In this document: one piece after another, positions 6,848-16,275 of the stretch
Layout of the letters: every line of letters starts with the position of its first letter
Numbering within the stretch: position 1 is the first letter of the stretch
Source: Bacteroides sp. SM23_62
GTDB lineage: Bacteria; Bacteroidota; Bacteroidia; Bacteroidales; SM23-62
DNA: 49,574 bases
Assembly: GCA_001303955.1 (NCBI GenBank)
Contig: LJUP01000005.1
Span: 1-49,574 of the forward strand
Reading direction: 5' to 3'
Translations under genes and position numbers: made by a program
The notes under the pieces: generated by a model
Databases searched by the model: none
The model's input: the letters and a program-made list of their open reading frames with translations, nothing else
Told to the model about the DNA's origin: nothing

Positions 6848-9469
6848 TTGTTGAGAAAGATACTCTTCATATTGTTTACCGGGTTTTTCACTGTAAGCGG
6901 GATGTATGCCACACATAACAGGGCGGGTGAGATCACCCTTACCCAGCATACAAATGATCCTTTTACCTATGATATCCTGATCCAGACCTTTACTTATTCC
7001 AAGTCTGCGGCTGACCGGAATGAGCTTGAAGTACAGTGGGGGGATCAAAGTGTTTCCATAGCACCGAGGACACAGAAACTCTCCCTGCCGAACTTTTATT
7101 TCTGGAACCAGTACAAGACTTCACACACCTTCCCCGGACCGGGTACCTATACCATCGTGGTCCAGGACCCGAACAGGAATTTCGGGGTTTTGAACATCCC
7201 CAATTCCGTCAACGTGATCTTTTCTGTCAAGACGACCATCGCCATCAATACAGGGATTGGGCATAACAGTACCCCTGTGCTCCTCAACCCGCCGATAGAC
7301 AGGGCAGCCATCGGCCAGGTTTTCGTCCATAACCCGGCGGCCTATGATCCGGATGGTGACAGCATATCCTATAAACTGACCGTCTGCACGGAAGAAAACG
7401 GGGAACCCATTGAGGATTATACACTTCCCCTGGCCAGCGACAGCCTGTATATCGATGAAATAACTGGGGACCTGGTCTGGAACACACCGGTTGATACAGG
7501 CATTTACAATATCGCCATCGAGATAGAAGAATGGAGATTCGGTGTTAAGATCGGGAGCATCGCCAGGGACATGCAGATCGATGTATACAACACTGATAAC
7601 CGCCCCCCTGAAATCATGCCCCTGCGTGATTTCTGTGTCGAGGCAGGGAACCTGCTCGAATACGATATACTGGCCACGGATCCGGACAGTAACGGGGTCA
7701 ATCAGTTTGCCACCGGTGGACCCTTCCTGTTTGAGGAAAGTCCCGCTACCTTCGACACCCTCTTTACTGGCAGGGGATTCAATGTTTCGAGGTTTTCCTG
7801 GCAAACTACCTGCACCCATGTGAGGAGCCAGCCATATAATGTGATTGTCAAGGCGGAGGATGACCACCCGATTCTCCAGCTGGTAGACATCAGCAACTTT
7901 CACGTCAAGGTGATCGGACCGGCACCCGAAAATCCGCGGACCACAGCCACGGCTAATTCCATCCTGCTCGAATGGGATGAGTCGGTTTGCCAGAACGTTA
8001 CATCCTATGAGATATACCGGCGCGAAGGCCGGCTTGGATACGTACCCGACACATGTGCCAACGGGATACCTTCGGACCTGGACTATGAGCTGGTCAGTAT
8101 CATTGACAGAAGGGACAGCACACGGTTCCCTGACGATAATGACGGAGAAGGACTGATCCAGGGAATCGAATACTGTTATATGGTCGTTGCCGTATTCGAA
8201 GATGGGACACCCGGATTCCCTTCAGAAGAGGTATGTGGCGTACTGACCCCGGGGAATCCTGCGGTATTACAGGCCAGTGTAACAGACCTGGATACCCAGG
8301 GAAGCATTCTGCTGTCCTGGGCCAGGCCAAGGGATCTGGATACCATCCCGGCACCCGGACCATATGAATACATCATATACCGTTCAGACCTGGATCCCAT
8401 GGGAAATAACCTCCAGGAAATAGACAGGTTCACCACCACAGATCTGGATGATACCACCTTTGTTGATTCACCGGTCAACACCATTGCCTTCCCCTATTCA
8501 TACAAGGTGGAACTTTATAATGATGAACCGGGGAACAGGTTCCTGATCGGACGCCAGGAAGTTGTATCGAGTACATGGCTGGAAATTGATGAAACAGACA
8601 ATGCCAACATTGTCCGGGTCCGTAAAAACACTCCCTGGGTAAACTATGAATACATTATATACCGCAAGGGACCGGGTAGTCAGGACTATGATTCCATTGG
8701 CATCTCGGATGCCAGTTCCTATGTTGACGATGGACTCAAGAACGGGGTAGCGTATTGCTACCGGGTGAAAACCAATGGGTGGCGAAGCGTAAACGATATT
8801 CAATACACTTCCATCAACCTGACGCATTTTGCCTGCGGGACGCCCCTTGACACCATCCCGCCCTGTCCTCCGGACCTTACCGTGGAATCATTTTGCGACA
8901 GCTCCTACAACCAGCTTACCTGGACCAATCCCAATCACAGCTGTGCGGACGATGTTGTGAAATACTATATTTATTATACCCAGGTGATGGATGGAGAGAT
9001 GGTTTTGATTGACAGTACCCTGTCCCCCGATGATACCACTTATATGCATTTTCCACCTGGATCACTGGCCGGGTGTTATGCGGTCACCGCGGTCGATTCG
9101 TTCAACAATGAAAGCAATTTCTCAGTAGTGTCCTGTGTCGACAACTGCATTGATTATATGCTGCCCAATGTATTCACACCCAACGGGGATGGCAGGAATG
9201 ATATATTCAGACCCAGCAATTATGCATTCGTTGAGAAAGTGGATATGAAGATCTATAACCGGTGGGGTGTGCTTATGTACCAGACCGAGGATCCGGATAT
9301 CAATTGGGATGGAAAACGCATGAACACCGACCAGATTGTGCCACCGGGAGTTTATTACTATGTTTGCGATGTTTTTGAGAACCGGTTGACCGGACTTGAG
9401 GTCCGGAGCTTGTCCGGCTTTGTATATGTTTTTACCGAACCAGATGCTGTTAATCCTGTGGAAAAATAG
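6848..9469 (+). CDS. T9SS type B cargo: multidomain adhesin-like protein with gliding-motility CHU_C C-terminus
   Basis: An 873-residue secreted protein. A signal peptide (LRKILFILFTGFFTVSG) is followed by the THNRAGEITL module common at the start of such proteins, a cadherin/Ig-like region (PAAYDPDGDSISYKL, DILATDPDSNGVNQ), and about four fibronectin-III-like repeats with YEIYRREG, YEYIIYRSD, YEYIIYRKG and YYIYYTQV strands. The last 95 residues carry the type B sorting domain: LPNVFTPNGDGRNDIFRP, KIYNRWGVLMYQTED, WDGK and PGVYYYVCDVFE. Such tails direct export by the type IX system and cell-surface display or release. No ATG precedes the signal peptide; initiation must be at TTG 6848 or TTG 6851, because the first ATG would cut the signal sequence. 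Ligand unknown; an adhesion or matrix role is inferred. Confidence 0.88.
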   Translation: MLRKILFILFTGFFTVSGMYATHNRAGEITLTQHTNDPFTYDILIQTFTYSKSAADRNELEVQWGDQSVSIAPRTQKLSLPNFYFWNQYKTSHTFPGPGTYTIVVQDPNRNFGVLNIPNSVNVIFSVKTTIAINTGIGHNSTPVLLNPPIDRAAIGQVFVHNPAAYDPDGDSISYKLTVCTEENGEPIEDYTLPLASDSLYIDEITGDLVWNTPVDTGIYNIAIEIEEWRFGVKIGSIARDMQIDVYNTDNRPPEIMPLRDFCVEAGNLLEYDILATDPDSNGVNQFATGGPFLFEESPATFDTLFTGRGFNVSRFSWQTTCTHVRSQPYNVIVKAEDDHPILQLVDISNFHVKVIGPAPENPRTTATANSILLEWDESVCQNVTSYEIYRREGRLGYVPDTCANGIPSDLDYELVSIIDRRDSTRFPDDNDGEGLIQGIEYCYMVVAVFEDGTPGFPSEEVCGVLTPGNPAVLQASVTDLDTQGSILLSWARPRDLDTIPAPGPYEYIIYRSDLDPMGNNLQEIDRFTTTDLDDTTFVDSPVNTIAFPYSYKVELYNDEPGNRFLIGRQEVVSSTWLEIDETDNANIVRVRKNTPWVNYEYIIYRKGPGSQDYDSIGISDASSYVDDGLKNGVAYCYRVKTNGWRSVNDIQYTSINLTHFACGTPLDTIPPCPPDLTVESFCDSSYNQLTWTNPNHSCADDVVKYYIYYTQVMDGEMVLIDSTLSPDDTTYMHFPPGSLAGCYAVTAVDSFNNESNFSVVSCVDNCIDYMLPNVFTPNGDGRNDIFRPSNYAFVEKVDMKIYNRWGVLMYQTEDPDINWDGKRMNTDQIVPPGVYYYVCDVFENRLTGLEVRSLSGFVYVFTEPDAVNPVEK

Positions 9470-9482
9470 AAAACCTCTCCGG

Positions 9483-10694
9483 ATGGGACCGGGCCCTATG
9501 CTGCCGGTATTATCCCTGCTCGTATGGCTGCTTCATCTGTCGGCCCTCTGCCAGGACCCATACCTCCTTGGTGTCGCCAGGCTGCAGGAGGGATCCTATG
9601 AAGCAGCAAGAAATCATTTTGAGCAGGTACTCGCCACTGACGGGGAAAACCCTGAGGGACTGCTGAAAATGGCTGAAACATATTATCAGGCAAATGACTA
9701 TAGGGATGCCATCGTGTACCTGGAACGTCTTGAAAAGGCGAGGGAAGGGATGGGCTGTTACCTGCTGGCCAAAACCTACGCCCAGTTGGGGGATGCCGCA
9801 ATGGCTGCACTTCTCCTCGAAAAACACCTCAGGTCGGGCTATAAACTTCCATCCGGGACCATCCTGCTGGATGAAGCTTTTGTTTCAATTGAGAACAGCC
9901 CGGAATGGAAATCTCTCTGGAGGAATGACTGGTATTCTGAAGATGAAGTTTTGTTCCAGGAGATCTCCTACCTGACCAATTCAGGGGATTACCTGGACGC
10001 CCTTGATTTGATTGACCAGGCCCTTGAAGGTGCGGCGGACCGGGCTTCTTTACTCACTGCCCGCGGAACGGTCTTTCACCACATGGGTAATTACCAGAAT
10101 TCAATCCAGGCATACACAGCTGCGATAGACCTTTCCCGGATGAATCCAGAGAGTTTCTACGGAAGGGCACAATCCTTTATGGCCCTTGGTAAATTCAAGG
10201 ATGCCATACCCGATCTGAAACGGACCATGCAACTGCAGCCGGAGAAACTTGAGCTCCTGAAGGAATTGGGCGAGGCCCATCGCGCTGCAGGGAATTTCGA
10301 CCAGGCCGCGGAAGTAATCGAAGAGTATACTGAGTATTTCCCTGAACAGGCCGAAGCTCATTATATACATGGACAGATCCTGTTTGAATCAGGCAAGTAC
10401 CTGAAAGCCCTTTCCTGTTTCAACCATTGCCTGGAACTGGAAACAAATGATCCCAGATTCTATGCGGCCCGTGGGGAAACATACCTGGCGACCAGCACTT
10501 ATCGGTACGCCCTGAATGATTTCGGAATGGCACTCGACCTTGATCCCAAAAACCACGAAGTATGGTTCCAGAAAGGGATGGCGCGGTGGTATTCCAATGA
10601 CAGGGAGGGATCCATAGCCGACTGGGAAAGGGCTGCCCGTTATGGATCAGAGAAGGCAGCAAAAAAGCTCGATGAGCTTGCCGTCAGGCAATAA
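9483..10694 (+). CDS. Secreted TPR-repeat protein
   Basis: About 403 residues with a signal peptide (MLPVLSLLVWLLHLSALCQ) and successive tetratricopeptide repeats across the rest: ARLQEGSYEAARNHFEQVLATDGENPEGL, AETYYQANDYRDAIVYLERL, ARGTVFHHMGNYQNSIQAYTAAIDLSRMNPESF, ARGETYLATSTYRYALNDFGMALDLDPKN and others. TPR arrays form protein-binding superhelices; the signal peptide places this one in the periplasm or on a membrane. The track start (9396) overlaps the upstream gene; ATG 9483, 13 bases after the previous stop, is chosen. Genetic coupling to the T9SS cargo suggests, but does not show, a role in its export or anchoring. Confidence 0.8.
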   Translation: MGPGPMLPVLSLLVWLLHLSALCQDPYLLGVARLQEGSYEAARNHFEQVLATDGENPEGLLKMAETYYQANDYRDAIVYLERLEKAREGMGCYLLAKTYAQLGDAAMAALLLEKHLRSGYKLPSGTILLDEAFVSIENSPEWKSLWRNDWYSEDEVLFQEISYLTNSGDYLDALDLIDQALEGAADRASLLTARGTVFHHMGNYQNSIQAYTAAIDLSRMNPESFYGRAQSFMALGKFKDAIPDLKRTMQLQPEKLELLKELGEAHRAAGNFDQAAEVIEEYTEYFPEQAEAHYIHGQILFESGKYLKALSCFNHCLELETNDPRFYAARGETYLATSTYRYALNDFGMALDLDPKNHEVWFQKGMARWYSNDREGSIADWERAARYGSEKAAKKLDELAVRQ

Positions 10695-10703
10695 CAGAGA
10701 CTT

Positions 10704-11225
10704 ATGAACCAGGGTAACCAGCAAAAGAAACCAGATCCGCAAATCCTGAAAGATCTTTGGTCGGCCGATGATATGCTGGTCCTGAAAACCCTTCATAAAC
10801 TCAGGACTGCCGGAAATCTTACCTATATGACGGATCTACTCAACCTCCTGAGCCAGACCAGGAATGAACTCATTGAAAAGGAGTTAATCAGGTTCCTTGC
10901 AGATATTAAGGAACGGGGCGTCATTCCTATTGTTGCGGCAGGATTGAAGGAACCCGGACTGAAGTCTGCCCGTGCCGGGATACTTTCAGCCATCTGGCAG
11001 AGCGGACTGGATTACAGCCAGTACATGCATCTATTTATCCAGCTCTTCCTCGAGGGAGATTACCTGGTTGCCCTTGAATCGTTTACCGTTATAGAGCAAT
11101 CCATTGAACATCTGAGTGACCAGGAAATAGAGGAAGAACGTAAAAATCTCCTCAATGGCCTGGACAGTGTCAGCGAGGACAAAAAGCCACTGGCCCGCGA
11201 GCTGGTCAACCTCCTGCAGATCTGA
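10704..11225 (+). CDS. HEAT-like repeat protein of unknown function
   Basis: A 173-residue cytoplasmic, fully helical protein with no signal peptide or membrane segment. Pairs of helices of about 35 residues (DMLVLKTLHKLRTAGNLTYMTDLLNLL, ELIEKELIRFLADIKERGVIPIVAAGL, SARAGILSAIWQSGLDYSQYMHLFIQLFLEGDYLVALESFTVIE) look like degenerate HEAT/ARM units, and the C-terminus is acidic. No catalytic motif is visible. It begins 9 bases after the TPR gene and is probably the last gene of that transcript; its stop is 3 bases from the stop of the convergent DHOD-like gene. A protein-interaction adaptor is the most that can be inferred. Confidence 0.7.
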   Translation: MNQGNQQKKPDPQILKDLWSADDMLVLKTLHKLRTAGNLTYMTDLLNLLSQTRNELIEKELIRFLADIKERGVIPIVAAGLKEPGLKSARAGILSAIWQSGLDYSQYMHLFIQLFLEGDYLVALESFTVIEQSIEHLSDQEIEEERKNLLNGLDSVSEDKKPLARELVNLLQI

Positions 11226-11228
11226 TCA

Positions 11229-12206
11229 TCAGTGATGGCTTGAGAAGTATTTCATGAACTGGCTTCTTTCATATACCTGTGGCTCGGGTAGATTTTTATA
11301 ATTCATGCGGCCGCGGAAAGCATCCAGACTGGCAAAATCCTTGTGAACCATCCAGGCATTCAGATCATCCAGCATGGCCTGGATTATCTTAGGACCATGC
11401 TTATAGATGGCCGAACATACCTGCACGGCCCGGGCCCCGGCGAGGATCTGCTTCACAAGGGCCTGTCCGTCATGTACGCCTGTTGAACCGGCAATATGGA
11501 CCTCGTCCACAATGGCCGAAACAATGGCCACCCAGCGCAGGGAAAACCGCAGATCCGCAGGAGAGCTGAATACCTCGGATGAGGTCATCTTCAGGTCCCT
11601 GATGTTGATATCGGGACTGTAGAAGCGGTTGAATAACACGACACCATCCACTCCCCTGTGGTACAGTAAATCCACCAGGTTCACCAGGTGTGTAAAGTGC
11701 ATGCCAAGTTTCATGACAACCGGGATATTTATCTGGCGCTTTACTTTTTCAGCGATGTCCAGGTAAAGTTTCTCATAAACCTGTGAGCTGGCATCCTTGC
11801 CTGCCGGAAGAAAATAGACATTCAGCTCCAGTGCACTGGCACCGGCCTCTTCAATTTTAGCCGCGAAATCGGTCCATTCTGTTGCAGAGACACAATTGAT
11901 GCTGGCAATGACGGGAACAGATACGGCGGAACTTGCCTGCACGATCAGATCCAGGTATTTATCAACACTGTTGGAGCGTGTATAATGCTGTATATAATCA
12001 TCGGCCTCCGGATAATCACTTGATTCCGCAAGGTGACCGGCCTCGAAAAGGATCTGTTCTTCGAAGAGGGATTTCAACACGACGGCTCCGGCACCGGCTT
12101 TTTCCAGTCCCTTGATTTTCTCGACGGAATCGGTCAATCCACTACTGCTGACAATCAGCGGATTACGCAGTTTTAGTCCCACAAAATCTGTACTAAGGTC
12201 TGCCAT
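11229..12206 (-). CDS. Dihydroorotate dehydrogenase-like flavoprotein (not a true PyrD)
   Basis: A 325-residue (beta/alpha)8 protein resembling class 1 dihydroorotate dehydrogenases: it opens LSTDFVGLKLRNPLIVSSSGLTDSVEKI, has PVVMKLGMHFTHLVNLV, and ends with HIAGSTGVHDGQALVKQILAGARAVQVCSAI, the FMN-phosphate region. Where class 1 PyrD has N-x-S-C-P-N with the catalytic Cys, this protein reads LELNVYFLPAGKD, so the catalytic residue and the orotate-binding Asn-Pro-Asn signature are missing. It therefore probably binds FMN but oxidises something other than dihydroorotate. It is the last gene of the serC-serA-DUF1015-yggS series, 21 bases after yggS, and no pyrimidine gene is nearby. True substrate unknown. 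Confidence 0.85.
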   Translation of the reverse strand: MADLSTDFVGLKLRNPLIVSSSGLTDSVEKIKGLEKAGAGAVVLKSLFEEQILFEAGHLAESSDYPEADDYIQHYTRSNSVDKYLDLIVQASSAVSVPVIASINCVSATEWTDFAAKIEEAGASALELNVYFLPAGKDASSQVYEKLYLDIAEKVKRQINIPVVMKLGMHFTHLVNLVDLLYHRGVDGVVLFNRFYSPDINIRDLKMTSSEVFSSPADLRFSLRWVAIVSAIVDEVHIAGSTGVHDGQALVKQILAGARAVQVCSAIYKHGPKIIQAMLDDLNAWMVHKDFASLDAFRGRMNYKNLPEPQVYERSQFMKYFSSHH

Positions 12207-12227
12207 ATTTACGCGTTTTAGGGAAAA

Positions 12228-12896
12228 TTAATAAGTCCTGGCTCCGAAGATAACGGTTCCGACCCTGATCATTGTGCTGCCTTCTTCAATGGCGATCGCA
12301 TAATCCCCAGACATTCCCATGGAGATCTGCCTGAAATTATCCGATCCCGCAAAATAAGCATTTTTTACCCTGGAAAAAACTTCCCTCAGGTAGCGGAACT
12401 CCGAACGAACCTTTTTCATATCCTCTGTGAAGGTAGCCATCCCCATGAGACCATCTATGCGTATGTTTTGCAGGAATGAAAGCTCCTTTGAGATAAGCAG
12501 GCTGTTCAATGCTGATTCAGAGAACCCGAACTTGCTTTCTTCCTCAGCAATATGGACCTGCAGGAGCACAGGGATGACACGGTCGTTCTTATGGGCCTCC
12601 TGATCAATGGCACGCGCCAGCTTCAGGCTGTCCACACTGTGGATCATGTCCACAAACCCGGCGATATATTTCACCTTATTGGTTTGCAGGTGTCCTATCA
12701 TATGCCATTGGATATCCCCTGGAAGAAGGGGCTGTTTTTCAACCAGTTCCTGGACCCTGTTCTCCCCGAAGACCCTGTGTCCCGCCTCGTAAGCTACCAT
12801 GATATCATCGACGGGTTTTCTCTTGGAGACCGCAATGATCATCACATGATCGGGTATTTCCGCTCTTAATTTCCTGATATTTTCATGAATACGCAT
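12228..12896 (-). CDS. yggS: YggS family pyridoxal-phosphate-binding homeostasis protein
   Basis: A 222-residue single-domain alanine-racemase-fold protein that binds PLP without a known catalytic reaction and keeps PLP and amino/keto-acid pools balanced. The PLP lysine is in IIAVSKRKPVDDI (Lys25), followed by GENRVQELVEK, IQWHMIGHLQTNK, IHSVDSLKLA, LQVHIAEEESKFG, GLMGMATF and the phosphate-binding end SMGMSGDYAIAIEEGSTMIRVGTVIFG. Length matches the family. It lies 12 bases downstream of the DUF1015 gene and near serC, a PLP enzyme, which fits a PLP-related role. Confidence 0.93.
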   Translation of the reverse strand: MRIHENIRKLRAEIPDHVMIIAVSKRKPVDDIMVAYEAGHRVFGENRVQELVEKQPLLPGDIQWHMIGHLQTNKVKYIAGFVDMIHSVDSLKLARAIDQEAHKNDRVIPVLLQVHIAEEESKFGFSESALNSLLISKELSFLQNIRIDGLMGMATFTEDMKKVRSEFRYLREVFSRVKNAYFAGSDNFRQISMGMSGDYAIAIEEGSTMIRVGTVIFGARTY

Positions 12897-12908
12897 GGAT
12901 CCTGTATG

Positions 12909-14159
12909 TCAGTCCCCCAGTTTATGGATCACCAGTCCACTCCTCAGTTTGGGTTCAAACCAGGTAGTTTTCGGTGGCATGATATGATTGGTGTCGGCAA
13001 TTTCCATCAATTGTTCCATGCTCACCGGATAGAGAGCGAAAGCCACTTTCATTTCACCCGAATCCACCCTGCGCTCCAGCTCTTTCAGTCCCCGTATACC
13101 CCCCACAAAATCAATTCTTTTGGATTTCCTGAGGTCGGTGATACCCAGCAGTGGCGTAAGTATATGCTCCGACAGCAGGGTCACATCCAGCTGGCCGATG
13201 GGATTATTGTCATCGTAGGTCCCGTCCCTGGCCGTCAGCGAATACCAGGTACCCGAAAGGTACATACCAAAATTATGCAGTGCACCCGGTTTATGTATTT
13301 CCTTTCCCCTTTTTTCGATGTCAAAGGCCTCCTGCAATTTACTGAGGAACTGCTCATCGCTCATCCCATTCAGATCCTTCACCACCCGGTTATAATCAAT
13401 GATGGTTAATTGATCGGCAGGAAAATGAACGGCCAGGAAATAGTTGTATTCCTCATCACCGGTGTGTCCTGGATTGCCCTGCCGTCGCTCGATACCCACC
13501 CCGGCTGCCGCTGCGGAACGGTGATGGCCGTCAGCCACATAGGTGACAGGGATATCGGATGCAAATATTGACTCCAGCCTGGCGATCCGTTCCGGTTCAC
13601 ATATCACCCACAACCGGTGTCCTATCCCATCGGCTGCGACAAAATCATATTCCGGATGCTGGCCGGCAACATGGCTTACGATCTCATCAATTTCCTGGTG
13701 ATCCGGATAGGCAAAAAAAACAGGTTCCGCGTGAAAACCAGAAACCCTCACATGCTGTTTCCGGTCCTCTTCCTTATCAGGCCGGGTCAGTTCATGTTTT
13801 CTGATTACATTATCCAGGTAATCCTGTACGCTGGCACAGCCTACCAGTCCATACTGTGTCTTGCCATCCATCGTCTGGGCATAAACATACAGGCAAGGGG
13901 CTTCATCCTGGAACAGGATACCCTCCGAGATCATTTTTTCGAGATTCGCCTTGCCCGTTGCATACACCATATCTGCATAAAGATCCGTTTCGGGAGGCAG
14001 GTCCACTTCCGGTTTTACCACATGCAGGAAAGAATAAGGGTTTCCTTTCACCTCTTCCCGGGCCTCTTCGGAATTCAGTACATCATAGGGACGCGAGGCG
14101 ATCCTGGCGGCCAGTTCCTTCCTGGGCCTGAATCCCCTGAATGCTTTTAATACAGCCAT
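12909..14159 (-). CDS. DUF1015 family protein
   Basis: A 416-residue cytoplasmic protein of the DUF1015 family, whose function has not been established. Recognisable landmarks are KAFRGFRPRKELAARIASRPYDVLNSEEAREEV at the start, NPYSFLHVVKPE, and VTYVADGHHRSAAAAGVG in the middle, the most conserved motif with paired His. The family sits beside serA/serC in many Bacteroidota and other anaerobes, and is sometimes annotated as a regulator, but there is no DNA-binding domain here; the conserved DGHHR looks more like a catalytic or metal site. Start ATG 14159; serA ends 9 bases upstream. Confidence 0.88.
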   Translation of the reverse strand: MAVLKAFRGFRPRKELAARIASRPYDVLNSEEAREEVKGNPYSFLHVVKPEVDLPPETDLYADMVYATGKANLEKMISEGILFQDEAPCLYVYAQTMDGKTQYGLVGCASVQDYLDNVIRKHELTRPDKEEDRKQHVRVSGFHAEPVFFAYPDHQEIDEIVSHVAGQHPEYDFVAADGIGHRLWVICEPERIARLESIFASDIPVTYVADGHHRSAAAAGVGIERRQGNPGHTGDEEYNYFLAVHFPADQLTIIDYNRVVKDLNGMSDEQFLSKLQEAFDIEKRGKEIHKPGALHNFGMYLSGTWYSLTARDGTYDDNNPIGQLDVTLLSEHILTPLLGITDLRKSKRIDFVGGIRGLKELERRVDSGEMKVAFALYPVSMEQLMEIADTNHIMPPKTTWFEPKLRSGLVIHKLGD

Positions 14160-14167
14160 GTTATAGG

Positions 14168-15091
14168 TTATTTGTTGACCTGAAAGGTCCTGTCTCCTTC
14201 TTCCAGGAATGCCACGACCTGCCTGGCAGCAGCCACACCCGCGTTGATGTTGGCCTCTGCGGTCTGGGCCCCCATTTTCTTAGGGGTAAAGAAACACCTG
14301 TCCGGGTAAGCATCCTTCAGTTTCGCGGCATTGTCCGGTGCGATATCCGAGGCATACCTGAAATCCGGGCGTTCGGCAAAAACCTTCTCAAGAGAAACCT
14401 CGTCGATCACCTCTTTCCGGGCCGTATTGATCAGTACGGCACCTTCCGGCATGACCGAGAGCAACGCATGGTTGATGGATCCGCGGGTCTCCTCATTGGC
14501 CGGGATATGCAGGGAAATATACTGGCAGGTTTCATAGAGTTGTTTTGCACTTTCCAGGCAGATAACACCATCCCTTTCGATCACCTCCCTGTCAATATAC
14601 GGATCAAAGGCATAAACATCCATATCGAATCCACCGGCGATCTTTGACACCAGTTTGCCCACGTAACCATAGGCATGGATGCCCAGTGTTTTTCCCCGGA
14701 GTTCCGTCCCTGATGAACCATCAAACTGGTTCCGTGCCATGTATACCATCATGCCCAGGGCCAGTTCAGCAACTGCATTGGAATTCTGACCGGGTGTATT
14801 CATTGCAACAATCCCCTTCCCGCTGGCCGCATCAAGGTCGATATTATCATAGCCTGCCCCGGCCCTGACCACAATTTTCAGTTTACCGGCGGCCTGGATC
14901 ACTTCTCTGTCCACCAGATCGCTCCTGATGATCAGGGCATCCGCATCGGCAACAGCACTGACCAGGTCATCCTGGCTGCCGTATTTTTCAAGAAGGACAA
15001 ACTCATAGCCCCCGTTTTGAATGATCTCACTGATCTGTTTAACAGCCGTGGGGGCAAAGGGCTTAACCGTGGCAACTAATACTTTTGGCAT
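14168..15091 (-). CDS. serA: D-3-phosphoglycerate dehydrogenase, short form, Lys-type active site
   Basis: A 307-residue NAD-dependent dehydrogenase catalysing the first step of serine synthesis. The substrate domain has VVRAGAGYDNIDLDAASGKGI and NTPGQNSNAVAELALGMM; the NAD domain has GIHAYGYVGKLVSKIA; the active-site elements include INTARKEVIDEVSLE. Most PGDHs have a catalytic His in a PHxG motif; here the corresponding segment is FTPKKMGAQTAEAN with Lys near residue 272, a substitution described for the Entamoeba histolytica enzyme class. There is no C-terminal ACT regulatory domain, so serine feedback inhibition of the classic type is not expected. It lies 12 bases after serC. Confidence 0.93.
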   Translation of the reverse strand: MPKVLVATVKPFAPTAVKQISEIIQNGGYEFVLLEKYGSQDDLVSAVADADALIIRSDLVDREVIQAAGKLKIVVRAGAGYDNIDLDAASGKGIVAMNTPGQNSNAVAELALGMMVYMARNQFDGSSGTELRGKTLGIHAYGYVGKLVSKIAGGFDMDVYAFDPYIDREVIERDGVICLESAKQLYETCQYISLHIPANEETRGSINHALLSVMPEGAVLINTARKEVIDEVSLEKVFAERPDFRYASDIAPDNAAKLKDAYPDRCFFTPKKMGAQTAEANINAGVAAARQVVAFLEEGDRTFQVNK

Positions 15092-15103
15092 AGCTAAATG
15101 GAT

Positions 15104-16171
15104 TTATTTTTTCTCAAATTCTTTCATGGTTTCCACCAGGGCCAGGACGCTCTCCCTGGGCAGGGCATTGTAGGTAGATGCCCTGAACCCGCCTACCGAA
15201 CGGTGTCCCTTGATCCCTACCATTCCGCGGGAGCTTGCGAATTCCAGGAAGTCGGCTTCCCGTTCCTGGTGGGCATCCGTCATTACAAAACAAATATTCA
15301 TCCGGGACCTGTCCTGCTCGTCCTCCACGGTACACCTGAACATGGGATTCCGGTCGATCTCGTCATACAGGAGTGCCGCCTTTTCAATGTTGATCCTTTC
15401 CATGACGCTCACGCCACCCAGATCCCTTAGCCAGCGAAGGGTTTGCAGGGCCGCATAGATCGGCACCACGGGGGGCGTATTGAACATGGATTTATGCTCA
15501 ATATGGATGCGGTAATCCAGCATGGATGGGATGGACCTGTCCACCTTGCCCAGGATATCCTCGCGGATGATGACAACGGCAACTCCGGAAGGGGCCAGGT
15601 TCTTCTGGGCTCCTCCGTATATGATCCCGTATTTGGATACATCCATCGGGCGGCTTAATATATCGGAAGACATATCCGCCACCAGTGTCATGGGGACATC
15701 CAGGTCTTCCCTGATCTCGGTCCCATAGATGGTATTGTTCGTGGTGATATGGAAATAATCCGCATCGGCAGGGAGCTCATAGCCCCGGGGTATGTAACTG
15801 AAATTCCTGTCCCTGGATGAGGCCACTTCAACCGCCTCTCCGAAAACGGCTGCTTCCTTCAGGGCCTTGGAGGCCCAGGACCCCGTGTTGAGATAGGCTG
15901 CCTTTTTCTGAAACAGGTTGTAAGGAACCATACAAAACTGCATGCTGGCCCCGCCTCCCAGGAACAGGACATGGTAGCCCTGCGGCACATCCAGCAGCTC
16001 CTTGATCAGGGACTGGGCCTGTTCCATGATGTCCATGAACTCTTTGCTCCTGTGGGATATCTCCATCACCGATAATCCTGTATTATCCAGCTCAAGGATG
16101 CCTTTGGCTGTATTCTCAATGGTATAGGCCGGCAGGATGGATGGTCCAGCATAAAAGTTGTGTTTTTTCAT
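15104..16171 (-). CDS. serC: Phosphoserine aminotransferase
   Basis: A 355-residue class V PLP aminotransferase converting 3-phosphohydroxypyruvate and glutamate to phosphoserine and 2-oxoglutarate. It begins [17 protein letters not shown], has EISHRSKEF and [17 protein letters not shown], carries the PLP lysine in [17 protein letters not shown] (Lys190), and ends with [23 protein letters not shown]. Full length. It heads the run serC-serA-DUF1015-yggS-DHOD-like; 104 bases of AT-rich sequence separate it from comB upstream, where I see no good TAnnTTTG box, so the promoter is undecided. Confidence 0.96.
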   Translation of the reverse strand: MKKHNFYAGPSILPAYTIENTAKGILELDNTGLSVMEISHRSKEFMDIMEQAQSLIKELLDVPQGYHVLFLGGGASMQFCMVPYNLFQKKAAYLNTGSWASKALKEAAVFGEAVEVASSRDRNFSYIPRGYELPADADYFHITTNNTIYGTEIREDLDVPMTLVADMSSDILSRPMDVSKYGIIYGGAQKNLAPSGVAVVIIREDILGKVDRSIPSMLDYRIHIEHKSMFNTPPVVPIYAALQTLRWLRDLGGVSVMERINIEKAALLYDEIDRNPMFRCTVEDEQDRSRMNICFVMTDAHQEREADFLEFASSRGMVGIKGHRSVGGFRASTYNALPRESVLALVETMKEFEKK

Positions 16172-16275
16172 AATTTTCTCATTTAAATTTGATTACATTC
16201 ATTTACTCTGGTGTGCCAATGCAGCGTTAAATTTCATAAAAATATGGCAGAAATATACCGGCTGTTTATAAGTTT

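Noticed and set aside
7121-7903. 260-codon minus-strand ORF
   Set aside because: Antisense to the T9SS cargo gene, which has clear domains; the antisense translation has no recognisable motif.
16172-16275. Possible riboswitch or promoter between serC and comB
   Set aside because: AT-rich sequence with no recognisable riboswitch core, stable hairpin or TAnnTTTG box.
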